A program made the position numbers and the translations under genes. The notes under the pieces were generated by a model. That model was given only the letters and a program-made list of their open reading frames with translations, was not told the DNA's origin and ran no database searches. A stretch of DNA of 64,000 bases, taken from Sporolactobacillus pectinivorans (GTDB taxonomy: Bacteria > Bacillota > Bacilli > Bacillales > Sporolactobacillaceae). The stretch lies in contig NZ_NXGA01000001.1 in assembly GCF_002802965.1 (NCBI RefSeq), positions 2,551,961 to 2,615,960 of the forward strand, given 5' to 3'. Positions 8,614 to 18,286 of this stretch are shown piece by piece (within the stretch, counting starts at the first letter, position 1; each line of letters begins with the position of its first letter).

Positions 8614-10002
8614 TTGACGAGTCATGATGTTCTTCTACTTACAATTGCCATCTTCAGTATTTTACTTCTCATTTTCCTGATTGTTTCCAGACTTCACATG
8701 CATCCACTGCTGGCCCTGTTAATCGTCTCGGTTGGCGTTGGCATCGCTTCAGGAATCAAAATCCAGGATCTGGCCGCTTCAATTGAAGCCGGAGCCGGCA
8801 ACACATTGGGCGGCGTCGGCCTGACGGTAGCGCTTGGTGCTATGTTTGGTAAAATTCTTGCGGATTCAGGTGTGAGCAATCGGATTGCTTCTCAGCTTCT
8901 GAGCCACTCAAACAGCCATAATTTGCCCTGGCTGATGGCATTGGCTGCTTTTATTATTGGTATTCCAATGTTCTTTGAAGTCGGCCTAATTATTCTGCTA
9001 CCGCTTATTTTTACGGTTGCTCGTAAGGTGGAAAAACAGGGCAAAGTAAAGGGTTCTCCGTATATTATGATCGGTGTTCCTGTGATTGCGGCACTCGCTT
9101 CGATGCACGGTATGGTTCCGCCGCATCCTGGGCCGCTGGTTGCAATCAACGGCTTTAAAGCGAATTTGGGCATGACGATGATTTACGGTATCATCTGCGC
9201 AATTCCGGCAATTATTCTTGCCGGACCGCTATATGCCAGATTTATCGCACCGCGGCTCAGCGTCCGACCGGATGAACAGTTGATGGCGCAATATACTACG
9301 GCTATTGTTTCCCCGACTGTGGGCAGGCACCCCGTGTCAAAGGTGACCGCCTGGGTCGTTACGCTGCTTCCGATGATTATGATGCTCATCCGGACACTTG
9401 CCCAAACACTGCTGCATGAGAACTCAATCATTTATCAAATAACTGCCTTTATTGGCGATCCGGTCATGGCGATGCTGATCGGACTTCTGGTTGCGATTGT
9501 CGTTCTCGGTTATGCACGGGGTGAGGATGGGAAAACGTTGCGCACTTCACTGGGAAACAGTCTGAAACCGATCGCGGGCATCCTGCTGATTATTGCCGGT
9601 GGTGGAGCTTTTGCCAAAGTTCTGGTTGATTCACACGTCGGAGATGCGATCGTACATCTCTCATCAACTTTTTCTCTCCCGGCGATCGTGCTCGGCTGGG
9701 TAATTGCTGCTCTTCTTTCTGTAACTACCGGTTCGGCAACCGTCGGTATTGTCGGTGCCACCGGATTGCTCGCACCGATGATTGCGGCAAATCCGGGAAT
9801 CAACACATCGCTGCTCGTTGTAGCGATTGGCTCCGGTTCGCTGTTCTTTAACTACGCCAATCACGCGGGTTTCTGGCTGGTCAAGGAATCTTTTGGAATG
9901 ACCATGGGGGAGACTTTTAAAACGATTACGGTGATCCAGTCGATCGTTGGACTTGTTGGCCTGATCATGGCTTTGGTACTCAATATGTTTCCGGTTATTT
10001 AA
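8614..10002 (+). CDS. gntP: GntP-family gluconate:H+ symporter
   Basis: A membrane permease of 462 residues, the usual GntP length. Family features include HPLLALLIVSVGVGIASG, the GNTLGGVGLTVALGAMFGK loop, MHGMVPPHPGPL and NYANHAGFW near the end. It imports gluconate or a related sugar acid with protons. The TTG start at 8614 follows AAAGGGTG. No gluconate kinase or regulator is adjacent, unlike the gnt operon of Bacillus subtilis, so the exact substrate (gluconate, 2-keto acids, glycerate) is open. Confidence 0.88.
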   Translation: MTSHDVLLLTIAIFSILLLIFLIVSRLHMHPLLALLIVSVGVGIASGIKIQDLAASIEAGAGNTLGGVGLTVALGAMFGKILADSGVSNRIASQLLSHSNSHNLPWLMALAAFIIGIPMFFEVGLIILLPLIFTVARKVEKQGKVKGSPYIMIGVPVIAALASMHGMVPPHPGPLVAINGFKANLGMTMIYGIICAIPAIILAGPLYARFIAPRLSVRPDEQLMAQYTTAIVSPTVGRHPVSKVTAWVVTLLPMIMMLIRTLAQTLLHENSIIYQITAFIGDPVMAMLIGLLVAIVVLGYARGEDGKTLRTSLGNSLKPIAGILLIIAGGGAFAKVLVDSHVGDAIVHLSSTFSLPAIVLGWVIAALLSVTTGSATVGIVGATGLLAPMIAANPGINTSLLVVAIGSGSLFFNYANHAGFWLVKESFGMTMGETFKTITVIQSIVGLVGLIMALVLNMFPVI

Positions 10003-10129
10003 AATAAGCATTTTCGTGTTATCAAAATTGTAATTCATCCACCCTCTCAGTTGCATTTTACAGGAGAGCAATCTATAATTTGATTGTTTATTTATTATTA
10101 AACTATAAAAGTGAAAAGGAGTTGATACG

Positions 10130-10483
10130 TTGGCACGTACTACATTGGACGAATATTTCCATCTCTCGGATTTGGCGGGGCATGATGAGGAGAATTTTAG
10201 AAAACTGATCGCACTGTTTGCAGACGATGCAACAATTATACCCAATCAATCAGGCGAAATTAAAGGGAAGGAAAGTATTGCCCGTTTTTTCAATGAATTT
10301 TTCAAAAGGAATGCTGAGGTCCATCATGTCTGGCATACGACGAAAAAAAACAATCAATTGGAAACCAAATGGGCCGTATCCGGTCGTAGGGAAACCGGAG
10401 AAATATTTGCTTTATCCGGAAAGGATATTGCGAAATTAAATGCTGCAAGTGAAATTCAACATTTAAAAGTGATTGTTGATTAA
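10130..10483 (+). CDS. SnoaL-like (NTF2-fold) protein
   Basis: A small soluble protein of 117 residues. The N-terminal helix contains YFHLSDLAGHD, followed by LIALFADDATIIPNQ and KGKESIARFFNEFF, the pattern of the NTF2/SnoaL fold. Such proteins are small-molecule isomerases, hydrolases or binding proteins; the role here is unknown. The TTG start at 10130 has AAAAGGAG upstream. Its leader and first codons are duplicated in decayed form at 8102-8234. Confidence 0.72.
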   Translation: MARTTLDEYFHLSDLAGHDEENFRKLIALFADDATIIPNQSGEIKGKESIARFFNEFFKRNAEVHHVWHTTKKNNQLETKWAVSGRRETGEIFALSGKDIAKLNAASEIQHLKVIVD

Positions 10484-10644
10484 TTCTGCTGTGTCTATAC
10501 AAATGTTCTCTACTGAGTAAGATTAACTGTCAGTAAGGAACGAATTGCAAAACATTCGTCCACCCGTGCTTTTTTGCACTTTCGGTTCGTTTTTAAAAAT
10601 TCGGTTTGCCTTGTTGCAGATTTTACATACCCATTATGAGATTC

Positions 10645-10690
10645 AAAAAGATCACTTTTTAAATCGAGCTAAAAAGTGATCTTTTTGTAA
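10645..10690. terminator. Strong bidirectional terminator
   Basis: A perfect 16-bp stem, AAAAAGATCACTTTTT (10645-10660) with AAAAAGTGATCTTTTT (10671-10686), around a 10-base loop. It serves the SnoaL-like gene on the plus strand and panE on the minus strand. Confidence 0.9.
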
Positions 10691-10712
10691 TTAATTCAGT
10701 TATAGCAGCAAA

Positions 10713-11666
10713 TCATGCTCTGAATTGCCTTGTATGTTCCGCCAAATGGACTAAATTCCGTAAAAACTCATGAGTGGCTGCTTCGTAATTGTACTTTTTC
10801 CCCAATTCATAAATATAACCATTGATATAATCAACTTCTGTTGGCCTGTCCTTTGACATATCCTGATACATTGATGGGTAATGAAGGGGATTGGTTTCTT
10901 CACTGACATGCTTGATCGTTTCCCACTCTTCTTGCCGCGTGGTCAACAACTGAATCCCCGCCCGTTCACAGACATCATATGCTTCATTGATCAACTGTTT
11001 TCCCAGTTTATCTGCATTGGGATAAGAAATAAATTGTCCCATTTGAATTTCAAAAAGTGTGCACAAAGTATTAATAACCGAATTGAACACAACCTTAGCC
11101 ATTAAAGTGCCTTGAAAATTCCTTGTTAATGTCGGATTAAGATTTGCCTTGGTAAAGTCTTTCACGATTTGTTCCGTTGTTTCATCCGGTTCTTCGGTTT
11201 CATTCGCCATATTCATCGAACCGGCACCTGGCTTGCCAATAAAATCAACGTCACCGGCTTTATTCAAAACCGTGCCGATGAGGGCTGTGCCGCCGATTAC
11301 CTTGCTCTTATCAAAGTACTGATTAAGCTTTTCAATATGACCCATCCCATTCATCCCAGTAACAACATACTGATGGCTTTTGAAAAAACGGGCACTGCGC
11401 TTCAGAAGGTCAGCCAGCAACATTTGCTTTGAGAAGACAATATAAACATCCGGATCATGGGTATAATTTTCAGGTGAAAAAACATTTATCGGAACCAAAT
11501 GACGATTCTCACCGTCCCGTGATACGTAAACGCCGCCTTGTTCCTTGATCGCATCGATCTGCGCATCCCACGTATCAACGAAATCTACTTCGAAGCCTGC
11601 TTCTTGAAGCAGGACGCCATAGCGTAATCCCATTGCTCCAGAACCTAACACAGTATACTTTAACAT
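10713..11666 (-). CDS. panE: Ketopantoate reductase family protein (2-dehydropantoate 2-reductase)
   Basis: A protein of 317 residues, normal for the ApbA/PanE family. The N-terminal Rossmann motif is GSGAMGLRYG (8-17). The central region includes TGMNGMGH and the catalytic-lysine helix LMAKVVFNSVINTLCT. The C-terminal helical domain ends in a PSMYQDMSKDRPTEVDYINGYI block that matches the substrate-site motif. It reduces ketopantoate to D-pantoate with NADPH. Members of this family also reduce other 2-oxo acids to D-hydroxy acids, and no pan genes are adjacent, so a broader 2-oxo acid role is possible. Confidence 0.85.
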   Translation of the reverse strand: MLKYTVLGSGAMGLRYGVLLQEAGFEVDFVDTWDAQIDAIKEQGGVYVSRDGENRHLVPINVFSPENYTHDPDVYIVFSKQMLLADLLKRSARFFKSHQYVVTGMNGMGHIEKLNQYFDKSKVIGGTALIGTVLNKAGDVDFIGKPGAGSMNMANETEEPDETTEQIVKDFTKANLNPTLTRNFQGTLMAKVVFNSVINTLCTLFEIQMGQFISYPNADKLGKQLINEAYDVCERAGIQLLTTRQEEWETIKHVSEETNPLHYPSMYQDMSKDRPTEVDYINGYIYELGKKYNYEAATHEFLRNLVHLAEHTRQFRA

Positions 11667-11922
11667 TCACTCATCCTCCTCAATGATTTAACCCAGGCTG
11701 CAGAATCGAAGATCGAAGCTAACCCTTGACCCTATTGAATATAAAAAGATATCCTATTCATCTGGTAAAATATAGGCATGATACCAGTCAATAGAGTTAC
11801 GAGTTTATTTTAACAGAACAATCGAAAAAGGAGCAACTTTATACATGCGCTGAACCTGTCAGTCTTTAATAGACTATGTCCAAGAGTCATGATATGGCCT
11901 ATAATGGGAACAACTCTTTAAG

Positions 11923-12270
11923 ATGGGACGAGCAAAATTGATCTTGGACTATGGTCTGAAGTTTATTATTGGTGGAACGATCTTTGTATTAATGTCCTAT
12001 TTCAGTGAATCGAAGCTTTTATTTCTATCAGGTGTCATCACGTTTATTCCAATCATGACCTTGATCAATATGGGTATGCAAATGAGAAGCATGAACCTGA
12101 AAGAATTTCGGACAACTGAGTTTAATGCGATATTCGGCGCTTTTGGTGCTGTCGTTTTGATTCTGTTTGTTTTTATTTTAACCAACTGGATTAAGCCCGC
12201 CTATGCAGCCACCATTTCCGTGGCCCTTTATATTATTTATATGTTGCTCTGCAAGCATTTTTTGCAATGA
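11923..12270 (+). CDS. Small integral membrane protein, GlpM/DUF3147-like
   Basis: A protein of 115 residues with four hydrophobic segments. The segment FLSGVITFIPIMTLINMG resembles GlpM/DUF3147 proteins. The function is unknown. The ATG at 11923 lacks a strong ribosome site. A better AAAGGAG at 11827-11833 precedes only a three-codon ATG CGC TGA frame at 11845, so the gene may have lost its original leader or start. It sits between convergently placed panE and the hydrolase gene. Confidence 0.55.
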   Translation: MGRAKLILDYGLKFIIGGTIFVLMSYFSESKLLFLSGVITFIPIMTLINMGMQMRSMNLKEFRTTEFNAIFGAFGAVVLILFVFILTNWIKPAYAATISVALYIIYMLLCKHFLQ

Positions 12271-12384
12271 AACAAAAGGGCATTATCGAGGAACTTTTTC
12301 AGCTATTAGTGGATTAGAAATTTGCTTAATAAATACTTGTTGCGCGATCATTACAATTAGACAATTATTCAATACAGCCAAAAA

Positions 12385-13245
12385 TTAAGAAATGCTGTGG
12401 ATGAAAGCAGCGATCTCGGGAAGCGGTGATTCTTTGGACCAGAGTACATAATGTGCCCCAGCTACTTTTACAATGTGGATATTGGGCTGATTTAAAAAAG
12501 ATTTGATATTTTTCTTCTCGAATTGTTCCCTTTTCCTTTCAATACCTTCATAAGAAGCATAGCAGAGACAGACGGGAAGCCGGATAGCGGATAACATCTT
12601 TTTGGGCCGTGCCTGATAAAAGCATAAATGAAAAGGCAAACCAGCCTGCTTCAATGGAACAACCGCTTCAAAAAAAGCTTTCGAAATATATGGATTCGTA
12701 TAGTCCAAATGCATCCATCGGCAAAATTTCAGGAAGTCCTCCTGCGTTCCATCCGTCTCCGATGACTCTTCAATGGAAGGCAGAATATAACGTCCGACAA
12801 AAGGATATACTTTTCTTTTAAAAACCCTGGACAGCAGACTGAGCAGAGGCATCAACAGCGCAGATTTTCCCATTTCGGAAGGAAAACGCGGCAAATTAAA
12901 ATGACCACTGTCAAGTAAGGTCAGGCTTTTGACACGATTTGGATAATGATAAGCTGCGCATAAGCAGACGAAGCCGCCAACAGAATGTCCGATCAGGTGA
13001 ACTTTGTCCAGTTTTTCTTCATTAAAGAATTGAACTACCCAATCTGCTAAATCCTTTGTTGTGATCGATTGTTCGAAACCATTGTTTTTCCCATATCCGG
13101 GTAAATCACAGAGAAACAATTGATAATTTTGTTGCAGATCATCTGCTATGTTTTGCCCTTCAATCCCTGAGAAACCCGCAGCCGGAAAGAACACAATTGA
13201 TTCCCTTCCCGTTCCGGTTTTTTTATAATGACAGTGAACAGCCAT
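12385..13245 (-). CDS. Alpha/beta-fold hydrolase
   Basis: A protein of 286 residues with the alpha/beta hydrolase fold. The nucleophile elbow is GHSVGG (serine at about 89). The oxyanion region is FFPAAGFSG, and the likely catalytic histidine is in AGAHYVLW near the C-terminus. The ATG at 13245 has ATAAGGG upstream. The substrate cannot be predicted. It is followed on the same strand by nothing closely linked. Confidence 0.8.
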   Translation of the reverse strand: MAVHCHYKKTGTGRESIVFFPAAGFSGIEGQNIADDLQQNYQLFLCDLPGYGKNNGFEQSITTKDLADWVVQFFNEEKLDKVHLIGHSVGGFVCLCAAYHYPNRVKSLTLLDSGHFNLPRFPSEMGKSALLMPLLSLLSRVFKRKVYPFVGRYILPSIEESSETDGTQEDFLKFCRWMHLDYTNPYISKAFFEAVVPLKQAGLPFHLCFYQARPKKMLSAIRLPVCLCYASYEGIERKREQFEKKNIKSFLNQPNIHIVKVAGAHYVLWSKESPLPEIAAFIHSIS

Positions 13246-13281
13246 ATACCCTTATCTCTTTTCCCATTGTCTTCTTATTGA

Positions 13282-13767
13282 TTAAACGAGATGCTTATGG
13301 AGTATAAACATTTCTCCTTTTCTGCCTATTGCTCGCTTTCCTGTATCTGTGAAGCCGGACTTTTTATAAACATGTTGCGCGATAAAATTGTTATGGTTTA
13401 CTGCCAAAATAATTTCTTTTTTATCTGGAAAATTTTTCTTTACAAAAGAATCCAGTAATAATAACGATTGAGTGGCGATTCCCTTTCCCTGATAAGCGCC
13501 ATCAATCGAATAAGCTCTGAGAAGAAGGGCCGCTCTGTTTTCACTGTAATCTTTAACCCCTTCCCATCCATGAAGAACAAGAAAGCCTGCCGGTTCTCCT
13601 CTATATAAAATAATAATAGGACACCTTTCACTATCTTTTTTACATTTTTTAATAGCCTCTAACGGTGAAGCAGTATAGTTCAGCTGATCTTCAGTTAAAT
13701 GATAATGGCTCAGTTGAGCGTTATATTTGTCACTATAAAACTCAAGAGCTACTGATCCCTCAATCAT
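13282..13767 (-). CDS. GNAT-family N-acetyltransferase
   Basis: A protein of 161 residues with the GNAT fold. The acetyl-CoA site is GAYQGKGIATQSL and motif B is NHNNFIAQHVYKKSGF. The middle strand with PAGFLVLHGWEGV is typical of bacillar GNAT proteins. The ATG at 13767 follows GAAGGAG. It lies 36 bases upstream of the hydrolase gene and may be cotranscribed with it. The substrate is unknown. Confidence 0.82.
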   Translation of the reverse strand: MIEGSVALEFYSDKYNAQLSHYHLTEDQLNYTASPLEAIKKCKKDSERCPIIILYRGEPAGFLVLHGWEGVKDYSENRAALLLRAYSIDGAYQGKGIATQSLLLLDSFVKKNFPDKKEIILAVNHNNFIAQHVYKKSGFTDTGKRAIGRKGEMFILHKHLV

Positions 13768-13936
13768 GGTGAGTCGTCTCCTTCATCTTGTACTGTCCAC
13801 TATTTCTTGACAACCCTATCCAAACGAATCGCAGGAAACACGAATGTTTATTGATTCTTCTCTCAGAGACATCGCTTCACCTGCATTTGCAAGTTGTATT
13901 TTAAACGCCCATTAGTGATTTACTCACAATGTTATT

Positions 13937-14427
13937 TTAAACGACTAATTGTCGTTGGCCCATAAAACTATGCTGAATACAAATCAAGCTGAACCTTGGA
14001 ATAAAATGGGGCCTAATCTCATTCCAGAAAATCTGTAGGGAATTGGCACCCAGCACTTTAGCGCTGACGATAAAATCGCGCCGCTTGATTTCACCAATTG
14101 GATTGCCGATGTCCAGTGCCGCGATAGGAATACCGATGGCCGCCACAATAATGATTTCTGCAATCTCACGTTCAGTTTGTGAATAGGCATAAATTTCAGT
14201 CATTATATTCGGCTGAAGAATAGGAACAAGAATGACAAAGGCTAAAAGCATCATCGGAATATAGTGCATGCCGTCAAGCAGCCCCGTGATCGTCCTTCTG
14301 AACCGATAGAGATACATGCCATAAACCCAGCCAAAGAAAGAAGCAAATAGCAAACGAATAAGGGCAATGATAAAGGCAACACCCTCTGAAAGATTAAATT
14401 TTGCAAAAAAGTCATTGTAAACCTTAC
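13937..14427 (-). pseudogene. Dipeptide/oligopeptide ABC permease fragment
   Basis: An open stretch of about 160 codons without a usable start. The middle carries the inner-membrane permease EAA-type loop (RRDFIVSAKVLGANSLQIFWNEI), placing it in the Opp/Dpp permease family. The first membrane segment is missing; the frame begins after a TAA at 14430-14428 with no start codon. The C-terminus breaks off after PRFSLICIQ into unrelated residues. No ATPase or binding protein is nearby. This is a relic truncated at both ends. Confidence 0.68.
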
Positions 14428-14509
14428 ATTAAGTTGAGAACAATTAATACCCAAATTATTTGGTGTTTACTTTTTAATCAGCAAATAATAGCTTTCGCCC
14501 AATTAAACT

Positions 14510-15280
14510 TTATTGACCAATGACATGAGACACAATCCACTTGGCGACACCATCGTTTTCATTGCTGTCGCATATAAAATTTGCAGCTCTTTTTGCCCAA
14601 TCTATTCCATTAGAAACAGCCACCCCAATACCACATTTCTGAAGCATCTCGATGTCATTGAAGTCATTCCCGAACGCTGCAACGCTGGAAAAACTTAAAT
14701 GGGTCTCCTTTAGGATTGCTGCAATACCGTTTACTTTTGAAGCATTTTGGTTTACGATTTGATACCAGTCCTCGCCATAATTGGATACCAAGCGAAGCCT
14801 CGGATACTTTTTTAAAATGGATTGCAGTGTTTCACCATTGCTGCATTCCGCTGATATTTTGGGCGCGTCAAATTTCATTTCTGTTTTAAAATCATTATAG
14901 ACAGGCTTCCACTCTTCTTCCCACAATGTCCCTTCATAAGTCGTATAGAGACAATCTCCTGCTTCAACAGTGATGCAAGTCACGTCCTCCGCAGAAATGA
15001 GGTCTGAGAGCAATTCATTAGTCATTTGTCTTGGAATATTTTGGTTATAGACGATTTTACCTTTGTGTGACAGGGTGGCTCCATTGTTCGAAATAACATA
15101 ATCACATTTGATTTTTCTTTGAAAAGGTCGTAGTGTACGCTCCGGACGTGCGGTCGCAAAGGCAAATTCGATCCCCTTTTGATGGCAGCGGTTTAAAATA
15201 TCAGCGGTATAGTCAGATATCATTTTCTGATGGTTTAATAAAGTGTCATCAAGATCCGTCACAATCATTCGTATTTCCAT
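14510..15280 (-). CDS. Cof-type HAD-IIB phosphatase
   Basis: A protein of 256 residues of the Cof/IIB branch of HAD phosphatases. Motif I is VTDLDDTLL (9-17), motif II is FATARP, and motif IV is GNDFNDIEML. The IIB cap lies between motifs II and III. These enzymes dephosphorylate sugar phosphates, FMN or similar metabolites. A ribosome site AGAGATG precedes the ATG at 15280. It is the first of two HAD genes here, followed upstream by the YjjG-like gene. Confidence 0.87.
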   Translation of the reverse strand: MEIRMIVTDLDDTLLNHQKMISDYTADILNRCHQKGIEFAFATARPERTLRPFQRKIKCDYVISNNGATLSHKGKIVYNQNIPRQMTNELLSDLISAEDVTCITVEAGDCLYTTYEGTLWEEEWKPVYNDFKTEMKFDAPKISAECSNGETLQSILKKYPRLRLVSNYGEDWYQIVNQNASKVNGIAAILKETHLSFSSVAAFGNDFNDIEMLQKCGIGVAVSNGIDWAKRAANFICDSNENDGVAKWIVSHVIGQ

Positions 15281-15315
15281 TTTGTCATCTCTTGTCTATG
15301 TACTTTTCAATCATT

Positions 15316-16023
15316 CTATCTTATCTGATCAGGAAAAACGATCTTGTGAAGCTCATCCAGCGACTGGATTTCAAAATCCGCCTTGATCTTCGTCTTATTG
15401 ATTGCTTTGTTACAATTGAACCAGCACGTATCAATTCCCGCATTGATTCCGCCAAGAATATCCGTCGATAAATTATCACCAACCATCAGTACCCGGTTTT
15501 TATCAGCGATTTGCAGAGAAGCAAATACATAATCAAACAGTTCTGTTTGCGGCTTTTGAAACCCGATGTCCCCAGAAATAAACAGAGCCTCAAAATCTTT
15601 TTTTATTGTTGATTTTCCAAATCTTCTGCGTTGTGTTCTTGAAATCCCATTAGTCACAATCGTCAACCTGAAGAACTGGCTCAAATCATCGCATAATTTC
15701 TGAGCGCCGCTGATTAATTGCGTGCCATCTGCCAGCTCATTCAAATAATGTGAATTGAAGTCATCCGCACTTTCTTTGACTCCAGTTTTTCTAAATAATA
15801 GCTTGAACCTTTCCACCTGCAGTTCATCAACAGTAATCTTTTTCATTTCAAGCTCATGCCATAGACTTTGATTAATCAATCTGTATTCTGTTTGAATGTC
15901 ATGATCGTAAGCATGTCCAAAATAGGCTAACGTTTTTTGAAGTGCAACCGTTTCTGCTTTTTTATAATCAAACAGCGTGTCGTCTGCATCAAATAAAATA
16001 TCATCATATTTTTTTACGGACAT
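15316..16023 (-). CDS. YjjG-family pyrimidine 5'-nucleotidase (HAD)
   Basis: A protein of 235 residues. Motif I is ILFDADDTLFDY, motif II is IVTNGISRTQ, the lysine is in GFQKPQ and motif IV is MVGDNLSTDI, all close to YjjG/YfnB. The family hydrolyses non-canonical pyrimidine nucleotides (house cleaning) and other phosphates. ATG 16023 is chosen over TTG 16029 because AGGTG is ten bases before it. It lies 35 bases upstream of the Cof-type gene and may form a pair with it. Confidence 0.83.
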   Translation of the reverse strand: MSVKKYDDILFDADDTLFDYKKAETVALQKTLAYFGHAYDHDIQTEYRLINQSLWHELEMKKITVDELQVERFKLLFRKTGVKESADDFNSHYLNELADGTQLISGAQKLCDDLSQFFRLTIVTNGISRTQRRRFGKSTIKKDFEALFISGDIGFQKPQTELFDYVFASLQIADKNRVLMVGDNLSTDILGGINAGIDTCWFNCNKAINKTKIKADFEIQSLDELHKIVFPDQIR

Positions 16024-16107
16024 TTCCAAATAACACCTGCTTTTATCTCCTTATGATTGCATGAGCAGCCACAATGTATTAAGCGTGATGAGACCTTAAG
16101 ACATCTG

Positions 16108-16716
16108 TTATGATAACTGCTTAAGCATTGATTTCACTTGAGCCAGAGCCTGTTGATAAACTTGATCATCAAATTGTTCAGAAAAAGGATTCGCAAATCC
16201 ATGCTTTGCTTCTAATAAATGAAGATCAACATTTTCATAGTTCCTGTCCTTCAATTTGATAATAAAATCATCAACGCTGAAGGATTTTTCATCGTGAGCA
16301 AGAAATAACGTTACCGGGCATTTCGGATCTAACTGATCATAGTCTCGAATTCTTGACCCGTAGAAGCAAATGACTCCCTTCAGAGATCTGCTTTGCGCGC
16401 TGTAAATCCATGCGATCGTTGCCCCGACACTAAAACCGATCAGATAAATGTCATCATACTTATTTTGGAATTGGTGAATTATCCGGTTAATCGCAATAGA
16501 GCCTTTTTCAAAACCCACATGATTCATAAAATATTGGTATGCCTCTTCCTCCAAAAATTCCTTAAATGGTTCTTCTTTGGATAGCAGATCCGGGCAAACT
16601 ACATCTGTTCCAAGATGATCCAGCCACTGGGCAAACAAATGCATCTGCTCATTTACACCGTATATTTCATGAATAAGAATGACTAACTTTCTGCGATTTC
16701 TAATGTATGTGAGCAT
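16108..16716 (-). CDS. Dienelactone hydrolase family protein
   Basis: A protein of 202 residues with the alpha/beta fold of dienelactone hydrolases. Early motif LIHEIYGVNEQM and nucleophile elbow GFSVGA (serine in place of the classical cysteine) are visible. The catalytic histidine is in EAKHGFANP, as in this family. GGGGAGG precedes the ATG at 16716. The physiological ester substrate is unknown. Confidence 0.82.
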   Translation of the reverse strand: MLTYIRNRRKLVILIHEIYGVNEQMHLFAQWLDHLGTDVVCPDLLSKEEPFKEFLEEEAYQYFMNHVGFEKGSIAINRIIHQFQNKYDDIYLIGFSVGATIAWIYSAQSRSLKGVICFYGSRIRDYDQLDPKCPVTLFLAHDEKSFSVDDFIIKLKDRNYENVDLHLLEAKHGFANPFSEQFDDQVYQQALAQVKSMLKQLS

Positions 16717-16742
16717 TATTCCTCCCCTATAATCAAAATCTT

Positions 16743-17228
16743 TCAGCCTAAAAATTCCTGTATTCTTCTTCCGGGTTCATATCGATCAGTGAACGTTCCA
16801 TCAGTATATGCGTCAATCACGCGAAGCCAAAACAGCTGTGAAGGGCCATTTTTCTCATCCTGAGACACTTCCCAATGACAGCCCTTGTGCCTGACAAACA
16901 GGGCCGTTGCAACTTTCCTGCCTACACCCAGTCTCCGATATTTTTTCATAACGAAAAATTCAGCGATTGAATAATAGGGCTGCCTATATCTTTGCTCTAT
17001 GTATCTTACTAAGGCAAATCCGGCATACTTCCTATCCACCATGATAAAGTAGGGAAAACGGTGCACTACATCAATCCAATAGTCTTCTAGATAAGGATAG
17101 ATCCCAAACATTCCATTTGCTAATACATCCGATCCCTTATATCCGGAAAAATCGTAGAAGTAGAACTGCATGAGACAGCTCAGTATACTCTTTTTCTCCT
17201 TAGGAACTTCGATGAGCTGGATGTCCAA
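16743..17228 (-). CDS. GNAT-family N-acetyltransferase
   Basis: A protein of 161 residues. The acetyl-CoA motif is KYRRLGVGRKVATALF. The N-terminus (LMQFYFYDFS) and the downstream GCHWEVSQ segment match a GNAT subgroup found in bacilli. The TTG at 17228 is the most upstream plausible start, with GAAGGGG about 13 bases before it. It is 26 bases from the dienelactone hydrolase gene, in the same direction. The substrate is unknown. Confidence 0.75.
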   Translation of the reverse strand: MDIQLIEVPKEKKSILSCLMQFYFYDFSGYKGSDVLANGMFGIYPYLEDYWIDVVHRFPYFIMVDRKYAGFALVRYIEQRYRQPYYSIAEFFVMKKYRRLGVGRKVATALFVRHKGCHWEVSQDEKNGPSQLFWLRVIDAYTDGTFTDRYEPGRRIQEFLG

Positions 17229-17555
17229 TCAAACCGCATCCCCTTCGTTCGTTGACTTCTAAATAGCTGGTTAAGGTGGATCGTGTCTCCATATGACTCC
17301 AATTACGTAAAGTTACTCGTTTCCAGTTTACTTATTATGGTGTGCGCACTTCTTTTAATATTTTACTTGTTAGTTTTTTTTTGTTAAGAGCGGTTCTACA
17401 TAGTTAGGAACGACTCAGCAATCACTTGAAATGTTAATATATGGTTGTTAATATTGATTATATCAAATACTAGAATGTTAGCTGATGCAATAGAATGCAT
17501 TTTTGGAGCTGATTTCTTAATTGTGTTCGGCAGAGAGTTGTGAGGTGAGAGATTA
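17229..17555. other. Gene-poor stretch with a possible coding relic
   Basis: No intact gene. An open plus-strand stretch at about 17432-17545 reads ISNTRMLADAIECIFGADF, similar in style to the ADxxEAxxGA helix of RNase III-like proteins. It has no start or remainder. The identification is weak. Confidence 0.25.
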
Positions 17556-18014
17556 ATGATTTTAGTAAGCTCCTGTTTAGCAGGATATGACGTGCGATAT
17601 AACGGAACACATTGTTTAAATGATGAAATAAGACAAATGATTCGAGAAGGAAAAGCTACTGCCGTATGTCCTGAGCTGTTAGCCGGCTTTGCGATTCCCA
17701 GGGAACCTGCTGAAATCATCGGTGGTGATGGTGATGACGTGCTGGACGGAAGAGCTAAAGTTATCGAAAAATCCGGTAAAGATGTTACGAATGCTTATAT
17801 AAAAGGAGCAAACGCTGCATTAAGGAAAGCTCAAGAAATAAATGCAACAACAATAGTACTTAAAGAATACAGTCCTTCATGCGGTAGTTCTATGATTTAT
17901 AACGGCAAATTTAATGGTGAAAGAGTCTATGGGATTGGTGTTACTGCTGCTTGGCTTAGAAAAAACGGGATTAAAGTTTTTTCCGAAGAACAGATTTCAG
18001 AAGTTTTCAAGTGA
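17556..18014 (+). CDS. DUF523 family protein
   Basis: A protein of 152 residues of the DUF523 (YbbK-like) family. It begins ILVSSCLAGYDVRYNG and has CPELLAGFAIPREPAEI and LKEYSPSCGSS, the three cysteine-bearing motifs of the family. The conserved cysteines suggest a metal or cluster site, but the function is not established. The ATG at 17556 follows GTGAGGTGAGAG. Confidence 0.88.
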   Translation: MILVSSCLAGYDVRYNGTHCLNDEIRQMIREGKATAVCPELLAGFAIPREPAEIIGGDGDDVLDGRAKVIEKSGKDVTNAYIKGANAALRKAQEINATTIVLKEYSPSCGSSMIYNGKFNGERVYGIGVTAAWLRKNGIKVFSEEQISEVFK

Positions 18015-18064
18015 TTTTTAATCAGGAATCCAAATATAAATTTTACTAAGTACTCTCATCATTC

Positions 18065-18286
18065 TTACTCCTGTTTTCTTAATCTTTCTTTTGAAAAAAG
18101 ATAAATATTGAATAAGATTCCAAGGGTCACACATATTTCCAATATAATAAACGATAAATTTTTAGACATTTGCCAAAGCACGATCGAAGCAATGATCACA
18201 CCGATCAACACAAACCAATGAAAAGTTATAATTACATTACCAATGCTATGATTTAGATCTTTATTCTTGTTGATTTTATTAGTCAC
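18065..18286 (-). CDS. Small two-helix membrane protein
   Basis: A protein of 73 residues with two hydrophobic segments (about 22-42 and 46-64) and a charged tail. The family is not recognised. An AAGGAGG site sits seven bases before a GTG at 18286, which is preferred over the upstream ATG at 18319. Confidence 0.55.
   Translation of the reverse strand: MTNKINKNKDLNHSIGNVIITFHWFVLIGVIIASIVLWQMSKNLSFIILEICVTLGILFNIYLFSKERLRKQE

Noticed and set aside
9664-10245. 193-codon minus-strand ORF
   Set aside because: It is a shadow of gntP and the SnoaL-like gene, with no ribosome site and implausible composition.
17432-17545. RNase III-like coding fragment
   Set aside because: Only one short helix resembles the family; too little to call.
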